Below, in pieces: positions 33,776 through 46,548 of a stretch of DNA of 64,000 nucleotides. Under the pieces are notes generated by a model. The model saw only the letters and a program-made list of their open reading frames with translations. It searched no databases and was not told where the DNA came from. Position 1 is the first letter of the stretch. Every line of letters begins with the position of its first letter. Made by a program: the position numbers and the translations under genes. The DNA comes from Candidatus Omnitrophota bacterium (GTDB taxonomy: Bacteria; Omnitrophota; Gorgyraeia; Pluralincolimonadales; Pluralincolimonadaceae), in assembly GCA_041653595.1 (NCBI GenBank), contig JBAZFB010000004.1, forward strand, positions 1 to 64,000. Direction: 5' to 3'.

Positions 33776-34676
33776 GGCGGCAGACAGGTACGGGCCTTTT
33801 TCCGGCCATTCGATAAAAGTGGACGGTTCGCTGGCCGACTGGGTTGGTGTAGCCCCGTCCAGCCCTAATACCGGCGCGATAAGCGGCGGCGAGTTCATCT
33901 GGAAGGACGCTTCAGGCGACGATACCGGAAACGGCAGCTATACCTATCCAAAGAATGCCGCCTTCGCAAGAGCCGCCGACCTGGAGGAATTCAGGGTAAC
34001 GTGGGACAAGAAGAATGTTTATTTCCTGGTCAAGACGGCCATGCCCGGAGAATGGTGGGCCCCTTACCGCGTCATAGCCATAGATACGGACGGCGCCGGC
34101 GGAGGAGGGAAAGGGATGCAGGTCATACAGCAGGGCTATATTAATGCCGAGTCCGCCGATTCCGGCACGTTCGGAGAGTTGAAGGTCGACGATGCGACCG
34201 CGGCGAATTATGTAATAGCCATAGCGGGCACATACAAGGGGCGCATCTGGGACGAGAAGGGCAACCTTATCGCAAAGGCCGCCGGTGAAAGCACGGATAC
34301 CCGCGGTTTCAAGATAAAGGATGCCAATGCTTGCGCAATCGAGATCCAGGTGCCGCAGAAGATAATCGGGGATCCTGCCGGGAAGATATGGAGATTCATC
34401 GTGGCCTGCGGCCTCGAAGACAAGGAGCGCGCCAGGGAGGTCTATAAGGTTGCCGACGAATGGCATGGCGGCGGAGGGGAATCCACGACAGCCGAAGACG
34501 GCGTAGACCCGGATTTTTATGACCTGGCCGGCCTCGAAAAGACCACGCAGGAGACGGAGCTTTCGAGCTACGGCTCCAACAAGGCGCCGGGAGACCCCTC
34601 GGGTTTCGCGGAGATAAAAAGGTCTTATCTGCAGGTAAAGTTCGCGCCGTATCCGAACGCGAAGAACCCGAAATAA
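33711..34676 (+). CDS. Secreted stand-alone glucodextranase-C-like module (copy 3)
   Basis: The start is set at ATG 33711, which has a strong AAGGAGGGGTG site, rather than an in-frame start at 33675. The 321-residue protein then has a clean signal peptide (about 1-23, AEA-AD) and the module: GHSIKVDGSLADWVG, EFIWKDASGDDTGNGSYTYP, DLEEFRVTWDKKNVYFLVK, WHGGGGESTT and KRSYLQVKFAPYP. It is the most diverged of the four copies, with IIGDPAGKIWRFIVACGLED where the others have IGGSPAG. It is the last gene of the operon; its start lies inside the extended end of copy 2. Confidence 0.75.
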   Translation: MARKPVFYLALASFFLLCSHAEAADRYGPFSGHSIKVDGSLADWVGVAPSSPNTGAISGGEFIWKDASGDDTGNGSYTYPKNAAFARAADLEEFRVTWDKKNVYFLVKTAMPGEWWAPYRVIAIDTDGAGGGGKGMQVIQQGYINAESADSGTFGELKVDDATAANYVIAIAGTYKGRIWDEKGNLIAKAAGESTDTRGFKIKDANACAIEIQVPQKIIGDPAGKIWRFIVACGLEDKERAREVYKVADEWHGGGGESTTAEDGVDPDFYDLAGLEKTTQETELSSYGSNKAPGDPSGFAEIKRSYLQVKFAPYPNAKNPK

Positions 34677-34690
34677 CCGCCGGTTTTTTT
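34675..34690 (+). terminator. Short intrinsic terminator after the GH2 operon
   Basis: AACC-GCC-GGTT followed by seven T (34684-34690) begins at the stop codon of the preceding gene. The stem is only 4-5 bp, so efficiency may be low, but it lies exactly between the operon end and the next promoter. Confidence 0.4.
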
Positions 34691-34694
34691 CCCC

Positions 34695-34738
34695 TTGACG
34701 GGGAGAATTTTTTACGGTATTATATGTTATCGGTAACA
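34695..34738 (+). promoter_or_regulatory. Promoter and LacI-type operator of the second LacI gene
   Basis: TTGACG (34695-34700) and TATTAT (34718-34723) are 17 bp apart. TGTTATCGGTAACA (34725-34738), part of an 18-bp near-palindrome, begins one base after the -10 box and covers the predicted start. Only 4 nt separate the operator from the ATG at 34743, so the mRNA leader would be about 12 nt with no ribosome-binding site. Confidence 0.72.
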
Positions 34739-34742
34739 TAAG

Positions 34743-35768
34743 ATGAAGAAAGTCACCTTTAAAGAGATCTCCAGGATAGTCGGCGTGTCCCCGATGCACG
34801 TGTCGAGGGCCCTCGCAGGGCACCCTTACGTAAAGGAGGAGCTGCGCCGCGAGATATCCAAGGTAGCCAAGAAGCTCAACTACAGCATCAATCCCTTCGG
34901 CCGCGGCCTGTCCAAGAATATCCAGATGAAGGCCCGGATGATATGCGTCCTGACCAAATACGGGAACTTCTTCCGGACCGAGTATTTCGTCAACCTGATA
35001 GACGCGATCAGCAGCAATTGCAGGGCGAAGGGATACGACGTGATAATGGCGAGCCTCACGGACGATGAAAGCGGAAACATAAAGAGGCTCAAGAACCTGG
35101 TCAGTTATTATAAGGCGGGCATAATAGAGGGGTTCGTCTTCATCGCGCCGGACCTCGACGCCGCGGAAGGCTTTTTCCTGCGCGCGGAAAAGGTCAATTT
35201 TGTCTGCGCCGGCAGCAGGATAGAAGCGGCTACGAAATATGTCGACGTCGATAATTTCAGGGCGGGCTCCGAGGTCGGCGGCTATCTTATCCGGCTGGGC
35301 CACAGGAGGATAGCTTTTGTGAAAGGCCTCGAGAAGAGGCGCGATAGCCGGGAGAGGCAGCAGGGTTTCTTGAATGCCCTGACGGCAAGCGGGATCGCGC
35401 CGGACGAAGGCCTATTCATTTCCGGCGATTACAGTATTCCCGGCGGGAAGAAGGCGACAGCGGAATTGTTTTCGCGCAAGAAGAAGCCGGACGCGATATT
35501 TTATGCTAACGACCTTATGGCCTACGGCGGCCTCGAATTTTTCAAGGAAAAAAAGATAAGGGTCCCTCGCGAGATCTCTATCGTGGGTTTTGACGACCTC
35601 GCTGCGTCGTCTCGGACCGAGCCCCCGCTTACGACCGTGAGGCAACCTTATAAGGAGATGGGAGAGGCGGTCATGGAGGCCGTATCCCACCCGGAATTCG
35701 CTTCAAGGATGATAACGGCGAAATTAATAATAAGGAAGAGCTGCGACAAGCCAAGGAGAATTGGATGA
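34743..35768 (+). CDS. LacI-family transcriptional regulator of the GH94-like/GH35 operon
   Basis: The 341-residue protein has a LacI helix-turn-helix and hinge (about 4-62: VTFKEISRIVGVSPMHVSRALAG, REISKVAKKLNYSINPFGRGLS) and a sugar-sensor domain (about 68-335: MICVLTKYGNFF, IEGFVFIAPDLD, GGYLIRLGHRRIAFVKGLE, PDAIFYANDLMAYGGLEF, ISIVGFDDLAASSRTEPPLTTVRQP). The operator-like palindrome at its own promoter suggests autorepression. The next gene's ATG overlaps its stop (ATGA), making it a local regulator of the phosphorylase and beta-galactosidase genes. Effector unknown. Confidence 0.9.
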   Translation: MKKVTFKEISRIVGVSPMHVSRALAGHPYVKEELRREISKVAKKLNYSINPFGRGLSKNIQMKARMICVLTKYGNFFRTEYFVNLIDAISSNCRAKGYDVIMASLTDDESGNIKRLKNLVSYYKAGIIEGFVFIAPDLDAAEGFFLRAEKVNFVCAGSRIEAATKYVDVDNFRAGSEVGGYLIRLGHRRIAFVKGLEKRRDSRERQQGFLNALTASGIAPDEGLFISGDYSIPGGKKATAELFSRKKKPDAIFYANDLMAYGGLEFFKEKKIRVPREISIVGFDDLAASSRTEPPLTTVRQPYKEMGEAVMEAVSHPEFASRMITAKLIIRKSCDKPRRIG

Positions 35769-38700
35769 GGACTACCGCGGGATACAGGATCGGTAACGAC
35801 AACGAATTCATAATTGAAAATTACAACTATTCCAAGGCCTTTTCGAGTTTCCTGCCCGGCATAGCCGGCGTCGACGGCATCCCGATGTGGGTCTTTTACG
35901 TGAACAGGAACCAGGCGGTATGCAGCCTCGGCATAGAGAGCAAGGACCGCGCGATGATGGAATTTCTGCCCGCGAATTTCGCCTACCAGCTGGTCGGGAC
36001 GCAGGGCTTCAGGACCTTTATCAAGATAATTGGCAAAAACGGTTTTACGCTGTATGAGCCGTTCAGGGTATACGAGAAAGAAGAGGGGTATATCCCGTCC
36101 CAGGTGATGGCTATTACCCCTTATTCCGTGACGCTAAGGGAGGTCCACGAGAAGCTGGGCATGAGCGTCGAGGTCAGGTATTGCAACGTCGTCCAGGAGC
36201 CGTTCCCCGGCCTCATAAGGCAGGTGGAGATAAAGAATATCTCCGGGAGGGCCGTGAAGATCGAGCTCCTCGACGGGATGCCGCAGGTGATACCCTTCGG
36301 GATGGACGATTCCAGCCTGAAGAAGATGAAATACCTCGTCAAATCCTTCAGTTACGCGGAAAACCTCGGGGAAAAGATACCTTATTTCCATATCAGGACG
36401 ACCCATGAGGACGGCCCTGAGGTGGCCATGGTAAAGAGAGGCCATTATTACGCGTGCGTCAGGGTGGAGGGAGGCAAGGCTGAGTTGAAACGGCCCCTTA
36501 TAGATGCCTCGCAGATCTTCGGAATTAGGAAGGACATGATCCTCCCCTCGCGCTTTAACGTGAGGTCGAAATTCATTTATGATACTAAGGGCGAACTGAC
36601 CAGCGGGGAGTTCTCTTCGGCCATGTGCCATGAGGATGCGGCACTCAAGCCTTCGGAGACGCTCACTTTATACTGCGTCTGCGGCACCCTGGATTCTGTC
36701 GGCGGCACGAAAGAGGTGGCGCGCGCCCTCACCGCGGATTTCGCGGAGACGCAGCTCAAGAAAAACCGGACCGTCATCGAATCGATCATGGGCTCTTCCC
36801 TGGTCATAAGCGAAGACGAGAAGTTTGACAGGTATTCCGCCCAAAATTTCCTCGACAACGTGCTGCGCGGAGGCTTCCCCCTGACGGTAACGAAAGACAG
36901 GAGCAAAGTCTTCTATGTCTATTCCAGGAAGCACGGCGACCTGGAGAGGGATTATAACCAGTTCTACACTTCCCCGACCCTTTATTCCCAGGGCGATTCC
37001 AATTACAGGGACGTCAACCAGAACAGGCGAAACGACACGTTCTTCAATCCCGACGTCGGGATGTCCAACATTATCAACTTCATAAACTTCATACAGATGG
37101 ACGGGTTCAATCCGCAAGGCGTGGACGGAGTGACATTCATATATAAGGGAGACAAAAAACTTCTCATAAGCCTTTTCGGATCCGGCGCGGAAAAGATGGA
37201 GGAGTTTTTCAGGAAGCCTTTCGCCCCGGGCGACATCTTCAAGTTCGCCGGATCCAATTCTATCAAGGCCGCCGTATCGAACGGGGAGATGCTCTCGAAG
37301 ATACTCGAGCGCTCGGACGCCGGGCAGAATTCGCGGCATATCGACGGTTTCTGGAGCGACCACTGGTCCTATAATATGGACCTCATCGACAGTTTCCTGG
37401 CCGTCTATCCGGACAGGAGGAAGGAGCTATTCTCCGGGCGCAGGGATTTCACGTTCCACGACAGCCCTTACGTCGTCCTGCCGAGGCAGGATAAATACGT
37501 CTTGTGGGACGGAAAACCGGTCCAGTTGGGCGCGGTAAAGGTCGACGAGGAGAAGAGGAAGATGATCGCCGGCAGGAGATCGGAGAAGACGCTCGTCCGC
37601 AAAGTAAACGGCAAAGGAGATGTTTACAGGACCGACCTCATCACGAAACTCCTTATAATCGCGGTCAATAAGATAAATTCCATCGGGCCGGACGGCTGCG
37701 GCATCGAGATGGAGACGGATAAGCCGAACTGGTGCGACGCGCTTAACGGACTTCCGGGGCTCTTCGGGTCGTCCTCGAACGAGACATTTGAACTGAAGAG
37801 GCTGATAACCATGATCTCGAAGAACCTTGGCGGCAAGGCCCTCGAGCTTCCCGAGGAAGCCGTCGAGGCGATCAGGGATTCTAAAGACGCGCTAAACGGT
37901 TATCTCGGCGGGAGACTGGACGATCTCGGCATATGGGACAAACTGACCGCGATAAAAGAAAATTTCAGGAGAAAGACGAGATGCGGGATAATCGGCAGGC
38001 TCATCCCGGTCCCGGCAGACGAAATATCCGGCTACCTTGCGCTCGCGGCAAAGAGGGTCCAGGCGGCCATAAACAAAAGTTTTGACGAGAAGACCGGACT
38101 TTATTCCGGGTATTTTATCAATGTCCCGGCCGAATACGAACAGATCACGGTCACGGACAGCGCCGGCAGGGAGGTCCCGAAGGCCAACCACAAGGGCCTG
38201 CCGTGCATCAGGGTGATGAAATTCAACTCCCGGACGCTGCCGTTATTCCTGGAGGCGCAGGTCCACGCGCTGAAGGCGGAAGAGGACAGATCTGTCGCCG
38301 CGAGGCTGCACTACAACCTCATGAAGAGCGGCCTGGTCGACAAAAAATTGAAGATGTTCTCGGTCAATGCCTCGCTTGAAAAGGAGCCGTATGAGATAGG
38401 CAGGACCAAGACGTTCAATCCGGGCTGGCTCGAGAACCAGTCGATCTGGCTTCACATGGAATATAAATACTTGCTCGAGTTATTGAAGGCCGGGCTTTAC
38501 AAAGATTATTACGCGAATTTCAAGGACGTCCTCGTGCCGTTCCTGAGGCCAGAGGTCTACGGAAGGAGCATCTTCGAGAACTCGTCTTTCATCGCGGGCA
38601 GCGTCCATCCGGACAAGAAAGTCCACGGACAGGGGTTTTACGCGAGGCTCTCCGGCTCGACCGCAGAATTCGTCCATATGTGGCTTATAATGATGACCGG

Positions 38701-39055
38701 AGGAAGGCCGTTTTCGCTCGACGCAAACGGCAAACTGGTCTTCAGCCTCTCCCCGGTCCTTAAGGGCGGGATGTTCCTGAAAAAAGACCGCAAGGCGGAG
38801 CACTATTCTCCCGAAGGAAAATTGCAGAAAGAGACCGTCAAGAAAGGCACATTGAAATTCATGCTGCTTGGCAGCATACCCGTGACTTATATCAATCCCC
38901 GGCGGAAGGATATATTCGGGGGCGGCAAAGGGGCTAAGTACGCGCTGACGCTCGAGGACGGCGCGGTGAAGGAATTCACCGGCAGCGTCCCGGAACCGTA
39001 TTCGGCCCTTGTCAGGGAAAGAAAAATAAAAGAGATAAAGATGTATCTTGATTAA
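35765..39055 (+). CDS. Large GH94-like (cellobiose phosphorylase-type) glycan phosphorylase, specificity unknown
   Basis: The 1096-residue protein has no signal peptide. Early sequence FSSFLPGIAGVDGIPMWVFYVNRNQAVCSLG and a beta-rich N-terminal half, followed by an alpha/alpha-barrel C-terminal half, match the long proteins usually labelled cellobiose phosphorylase (COG3459 type). DKPNWCDALNGLPG near residues 655-668 resembles the GH94 catalytic DWNDALNGLPG region; the barrel also contains FSRKHGDLERDYNQFYT-like and NQSIWLHMEYKYLLELLKAGLY stretches. At about 1100 residues it is longer than classic cellobiose phosphorylases (about 800) and closer in size to GH149/GH161-type beta-glucan phosphorylases. 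It likely releases a sugar 1-phosphate from an imported beta-linked oligosaccharide. It sits between a LacI regulator and a GH35 gene. Confidence 0.7.
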   Translation: MRTTAGYRIGNDNEFIIENYNYSKAFSSFLPGIAGVDGIPMWVFYVNRNQAVCSLGIESKDRAMMEFLPANFAYQLVGTQGFRTFIKIIGKNGFTLYEPFRVYEKEEGYIPSQVMAITPYSVTLREVHEKLGMSVEVRYCNVVQEPFPGLIRQVEIKNISGRAVKIELLDGMPQVIPFGMDDSSLKKMKYLVKSFSYAENLGEKIPYFHIRTTHEDGPEVAMVKRGHYYACVRVEGGKAELKRPLIDASQIFGIRKDMILPSRFNVRSKFIYDTKGELTSGEFSSAMCHEDAALKPSETLTLYCVCGTLDSVGGTKEVARALTADFAETQLKKNRTVIESIMGSSLVISEDEKFDRYSAQNFLDNVLRGGFPLTVTKDRSKVFYVYSRKHGDLERDYNQFYTSPTLYSQGDSNYRDVNQNRRNDTFFNPDVGMSNIINFINFIQMDGFNPQGVDGVTFIYKGDKKLLISLFGSGAEKMEEFFRKPFAPGDIFKFAGSNSIKAAVSNGEMLSKILERSDAGQNSRHIDGFWSDHWSYNMDLIDSFLAVYPDRRKELFSGRRDFTFHDSPYVVLPRQDKYVLWDGKPVQLGAVKVDEEKRKMIAGRRSEKTLVRKVNGKGDVYRTDLITKLLIIAVNKINSIGPDGCGIEMETDKPNWCDALNGLPGLFGSSSNETFELKRLITMISKNLGGKALELPEEAVEAIRDSKDALNGYLGGRLDDLGIWDKLTAIKENFRRKTRCGIIGRLIPVPADEISGYLALAAKRVQAAINKSFDEKTGLYSGYFINVPAEYEQITVTDSAGREVPKANHKGLPCIRVMKFNSRTLPLFLEAQVHALKAEEDRSVAARLHYNLMKSGLVDKKLKMFSVNASLEKEPYEIGRTKTFNPGWLENQSIWLHMEYKYLLELLKAGLYKDYYANFKDVLVPFLRPEVYGRSIFENSSFIAGSVHPDKKVHGQGFYARLSGSTAEFVHMWLIMMTGGRPFSLDANGKLVFSLSPVLKGGMFLKKDRKAEHYSPEGKLQKETVKKGTLKFMLLGSIPVTYINPRRKDIFGGGKGAKYALTLEDGAVKEFTGSVPEPYSALVRERKIKEIKMYLD

Positions 39056-39068
39056 ACAGGAGGTTTCG

Positions 39069-41843
39069 GTGGAGGAGAAGGTGATCTCTTTCGACAGGAA
39101 GAGCATGATCATTAACGGGAAACGCATCATGCTCTACGGAGGGGAATTCCATTACTTCCGCGTGCCGCACGAACTTTGGGAGGACAGGCTCCGTAAGATG
39201 AAGGCGGCGGGGCTTAACCTCGTCGCGACATATATACCCTGGAATTTCCATGAGATGAAGGAGGGTGAGTTCGTCTGGGAAGGCGACCGCGACCTCGAGA
39301 AGTTCGTGACGCTGACGGAAAAATACGGGTTTTACCTCGCGATAAAGCCGGGGCCGTATATCTGCGCGGAATGGGATTTCGGCGGGTTCCCTGACTGGCT
39401 CCTCGGAAAGGACGTGAAACTGCGCGAAGACGACCCGGAGTACCTCAGGCTTATCGGCAGGTATTATAAGGAGATCGCCGGGATCCTGCGGCCGCACCTG
39501 GTCACAAAAGGCGGCAATATAATCCTATTCCAGATAGAGAACGAATATGACCACCTGATCGCATTTACCGGCATAAAGAGATACAAGGACGGCGCCCTGC
39601 GATACCACCTCAAGCTTTTGAAGATGGCTCGCGAGGCGGGCATAGACGTGCCGGCGTTCACGGTGGAAGGGAGTTTCCTGAGGAAGAGCGAAATAATCGA
39701 CGCGAGGACCTATTACCCGAATATCCCGTGGATATGGCTCTGGGAGTTCGACGATTTCGATAAGGCGATCGAGGCGTCGGTCGCCCAACAGCCGAAGAAG
39801 CCGCTGATGATAATGGAACTCGAGACCGGCTGGTTCGCGCAGTTCGGGAAGCCGCTGTACCAGATAGAGCCGGAGGTCACGAGGGCCATATTAAGGACGG
39901 TCATCGCCGAGGGCGCATCCGTCATGAACCATTTCCTGTTCGTCGGCGGCACGACGTTCCCTTACTGGAACTGCAAGGGCGACTACGGCGGGATAGGCAC
40001 CTGCACGACATATGACTTCGGCCATTCGCCGCTCAGGGAATGGGGCGAGGTCTCGCCGACGAAATACCATATGGCCCGCAACACCGCGCAGTTCCTCGAT
40101 TCATTCGAGGACGTGCTCTTCGGTTCCGAAAAGATAGGTGGAGCGGCGAAGTTTATCGACAGCGGGAATACCGTGGCGCTCGTGGACCTGAGAAAGGGCA
40201 CGGTCAAACCCGACTTCTCCGGGACTTTCGAGAACGTCAAGGTCACCGAGAGGGCGGGGAAGAGAGGCGGATTCCTGATGGTCCGCAACCTTACCGACGA
40301 TACGCTCAGGACGCAGATCGAATATCTATCTCCGGCCGGGAAGAAAACCGAAAAGCTGCCCTTTTCCGGAGACCTTAAGCTCGCTCCCAGGTCCTCATTC
40401 CTTTTCCCCATAGATGTCCCTATCGGCGATAAAGGAGTGGTCATCAAGCACTCTACCTGCGAACTTCTTTTGAAGAAAGAGATAGGGAGGAACGCGTTTG
40501 TCTTCCTCACCGGAAGACCCGAATTTAGGGGAGAGACCTATATCAAGTGCGGTCCCGTAAAGCCTGCCGTCATCGAAGGCGATTTCGATGTAAAAGGGGT
40601 AAAGGACGGCTATATCATCGGGAACGAGAACTCAGGGCTCCGGATAATAAAAATTGAAGGGGTATTCTTCGTTTTTCTCGACGACAAGACGGCCGCTAAA
40701 GTATGGGACGGCGAAGAGACGGTCGCGATAAGCGATTACTACTACATCGAGGACCTTATTGCCGACGGGCGGTCGATCGAGATAAACGCGCAGGTCAAGA
40801 ACGGATGCAACCAGCTTACAAGGATATTTACCGCGGTCAGGCCCGGATACGTAACGATCAACAAGGAAAAGGCGCCTTTTAAATATGACAAAAAGACCGG
40901 GTCGGTGATCTTCAAATACGATTGCGCGGTGGAGGAGCTTCCGAGGATAACATGGCTCGACTCTCCGCGGTTCATCTCCGACGTCGACGAGAAAGAGCCC
41001 GGTTTCGACGACTCGTCTTGGAAGACGATAACCATGCCCAAAGCGCTTGAGCAGGCCGGCCTGCTCAAGCACGGTTTCATCTGGTACAGGCAGGAGTTCG
41101 GGCTTAAGGGGAGGCCGGCGGAATGCCGGGCAAGGATAATAACCAATGACATGGACAGGTTCTATGTCTATATCAACGGGGAATTCATCTGGCGCGGGAT
41201 AGGCAGTCCCGACCTTGATATCTCCGGGGCGGCCAGGAAAGGGAAGAACCTCCTCGCGGTCAGGTATGAGAACGCCTACCATACCAAGGCGCATCCCCAC
41301 GAAGGGCCGATAAAAAAACTCAGCGGCATAATGCGGCCGGTAAAGATCAGCGGCAGGGCGCAGGGAAAGTCCTTCAATATTGTCCTTAATAAATTGCTGG
41401 TCCGCGAGAATGCGGGCGGCCTCTTGAAGGGCTATCATGAACCTGAGATCGATGAAAACGGCTGGAAGGTCTCGCCTCCCGCTAAGAAATACGTATTCGC
41501 GAAAGAGATGGGAGAGCTTGTCTGGTACAGGCGGAGGTTCAAGTTCCTGCCGCGCAAGGGCGGCACCTGCGCGCTCAAGCTCACGATAGACCACGCCTTC
41601 GAGAGGTGCGTCATATACCTGAACGGAAGGGCGCTCGGCAAATACGAGTCGGTCGGTCCGCAGAATGATTTTTATATCCCCGAGCCGTTCCTGCGCGCGG
41701 AGAATACTCTGGCTATCCTCGTCGAGGGGCCGGGTTTCCATCCCGTCAAGGGATCGGGGTTCGTCCCGCCGGTCCTTAAAGACCCCAGGATAGGTTTCTA
41801 CTATGCGGCCAAAAAGGTGAGCGCGAGGGTATCGGCCTATTGA
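39069..41843 (+). CDS. GH35 beta-galactosidase, cytoplasmic
   Basis: The start is put at GTG 39069, which has an AGGAGG site 5 nt upstream; a TTG at 39048 in the same frame overlaps the previous gene. The roughly 924-residue protein begins with a textbook GH35 barrel: GGEFHYFRVPHELWEDRL, ATYIPWNFHE, KPGPYICAEWDFGGFPDWL, acid/base Glu159 in QIENEYD and nucleophile Glu250 in MELETGWF. The C-terminal half holds beta-sandwich domains with the WYRQEF and VWYRRRF strands typical of galactose-binding-like domains. No signal peptide, so it acts on imported substrate. It is last in the LacI-phosphorylase operon, suggesting coordinated use of a beta-galactose-containing oligosaccharide. Confidence 0.88.
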   Translation: MEEKVISFDRKSMIINGKRIMLYGGEFHYFRVPHELWEDRLRKMKAAGLNLVATYIPWNFHEMKEGEFVWEGDRDLEKFVTLTEKYGFYLAIKPGPYICAEWDFGGFPDWLLGKDVKLREDDPEYLRLIGRYYKEIAGILRPHLVTKGGNIILFQIENEYDHLIAFTGIKRYKDGALRYHLKLLKMAREAGIDVPAFTVEGSFLRKSEIIDARTYYPNIPWIWLWEFDDFDKAIEASVAQQPKKPLMIMELETGWFAQFGKPLYQIEPEVTRAILRTVIAEGASVMNHFLFVGGTTFPYWNCKGDYGGIGTCTTYDFGHSPLREWGEVSPTKYHMARNTAQFLDSFEDVLFGSEKIGGAAKFIDSGNTVALVDLRKGTVKPDFSGTFENVKVTERAGKRGGFLMVRNLTDDTLRTQIEYLSPAGKKTEKLPFSGDLKLAPRSSFLFPIDVPIGDKGVVIKHSTCELLLKKEIGRNAFVFLTGRPEFRGETYIKCGPVKPAVIEGDFDVKGVKDGYIIGNENSGLRIIKIEGVFFVFLDDKTAAKVWDGEETVAISDYYYIEDLIADGRSIEINAQVKNGCNQLTRIFTAVRPGYVTINKEKAPFKYDKKTGSVIFKYDCAVEELPRITWLDSPRFISDVDEKEPGFDDSSWKTITMPKALEQAGLLKHGFIWYRQEFGLKGRPAECRARIITNDMDRFYVYINGEFIWRGIGSPDLDISGAARKGKNLLAVRYENAYHTKAHPHEGPIKKLSGIMRPVKISGRAQGKSFNIVLNKLLVRENAGGLLKGYHEPEIDENGWKVSPPAKKYVFAKEMGELVWYRRRFKFLPRKGGTCALKLTIDHAFERCVIYLNGRALGKYESVGPQNDFYIPEPFLRAENTLAILVEGPGFHPVKGSGFVPPVLKDPRIGFYYAAKKVSARVSAY

Positions 41844-41867
41844 CAAGGGTCAGGATTGTGCTATAAT
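41840..41867 (+). promoter_or_regulatory. Promoter of the gltBD operon
   Basis: Perfect TTGACA (41840-41845, overlapping the GH35 stop) and TATAAT (41862-41867) with a 16-bp spacer. The predicted start is near 41874, leaving a leader of about 90 nt before gltB. Confidence 0.8.
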
Positions 41868-41900
41868 TAAATAGAGCCTAAAATGAATTAGGAAGAGACG

Positions 41901-41935
41901 AAGGCGTCTTTCATATAAATGAAAGGCGCCTTTTT
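41901..41935 (+). terminator. Intrinsic terminator inside the gltB leader (attenuator-like)
   Basis: AAGGCGTCTTTCAT (41901-41914) pairs with ATGAAAGGCGCCTT (41919-41932), 14 bp with one G-U wobble and a 4-nt loop, and runs into TTTTT (41931-41935). It lies about 27 nt downstream of the predicted gltB transcription start. A small hairpin, CCTAA/TTAGG, precedes it (41877-41892). It may terminate the GH35 operon, attenuate gltBD, or both. Confidence 0.8.
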
Positions 41936-41964
41936 CGTCTTCTGTAGTACAACTGATTACGCAA

Positions 41965-46540
<4,576 letters not shown>

Positions 46541-46548
<8 letters not shown>

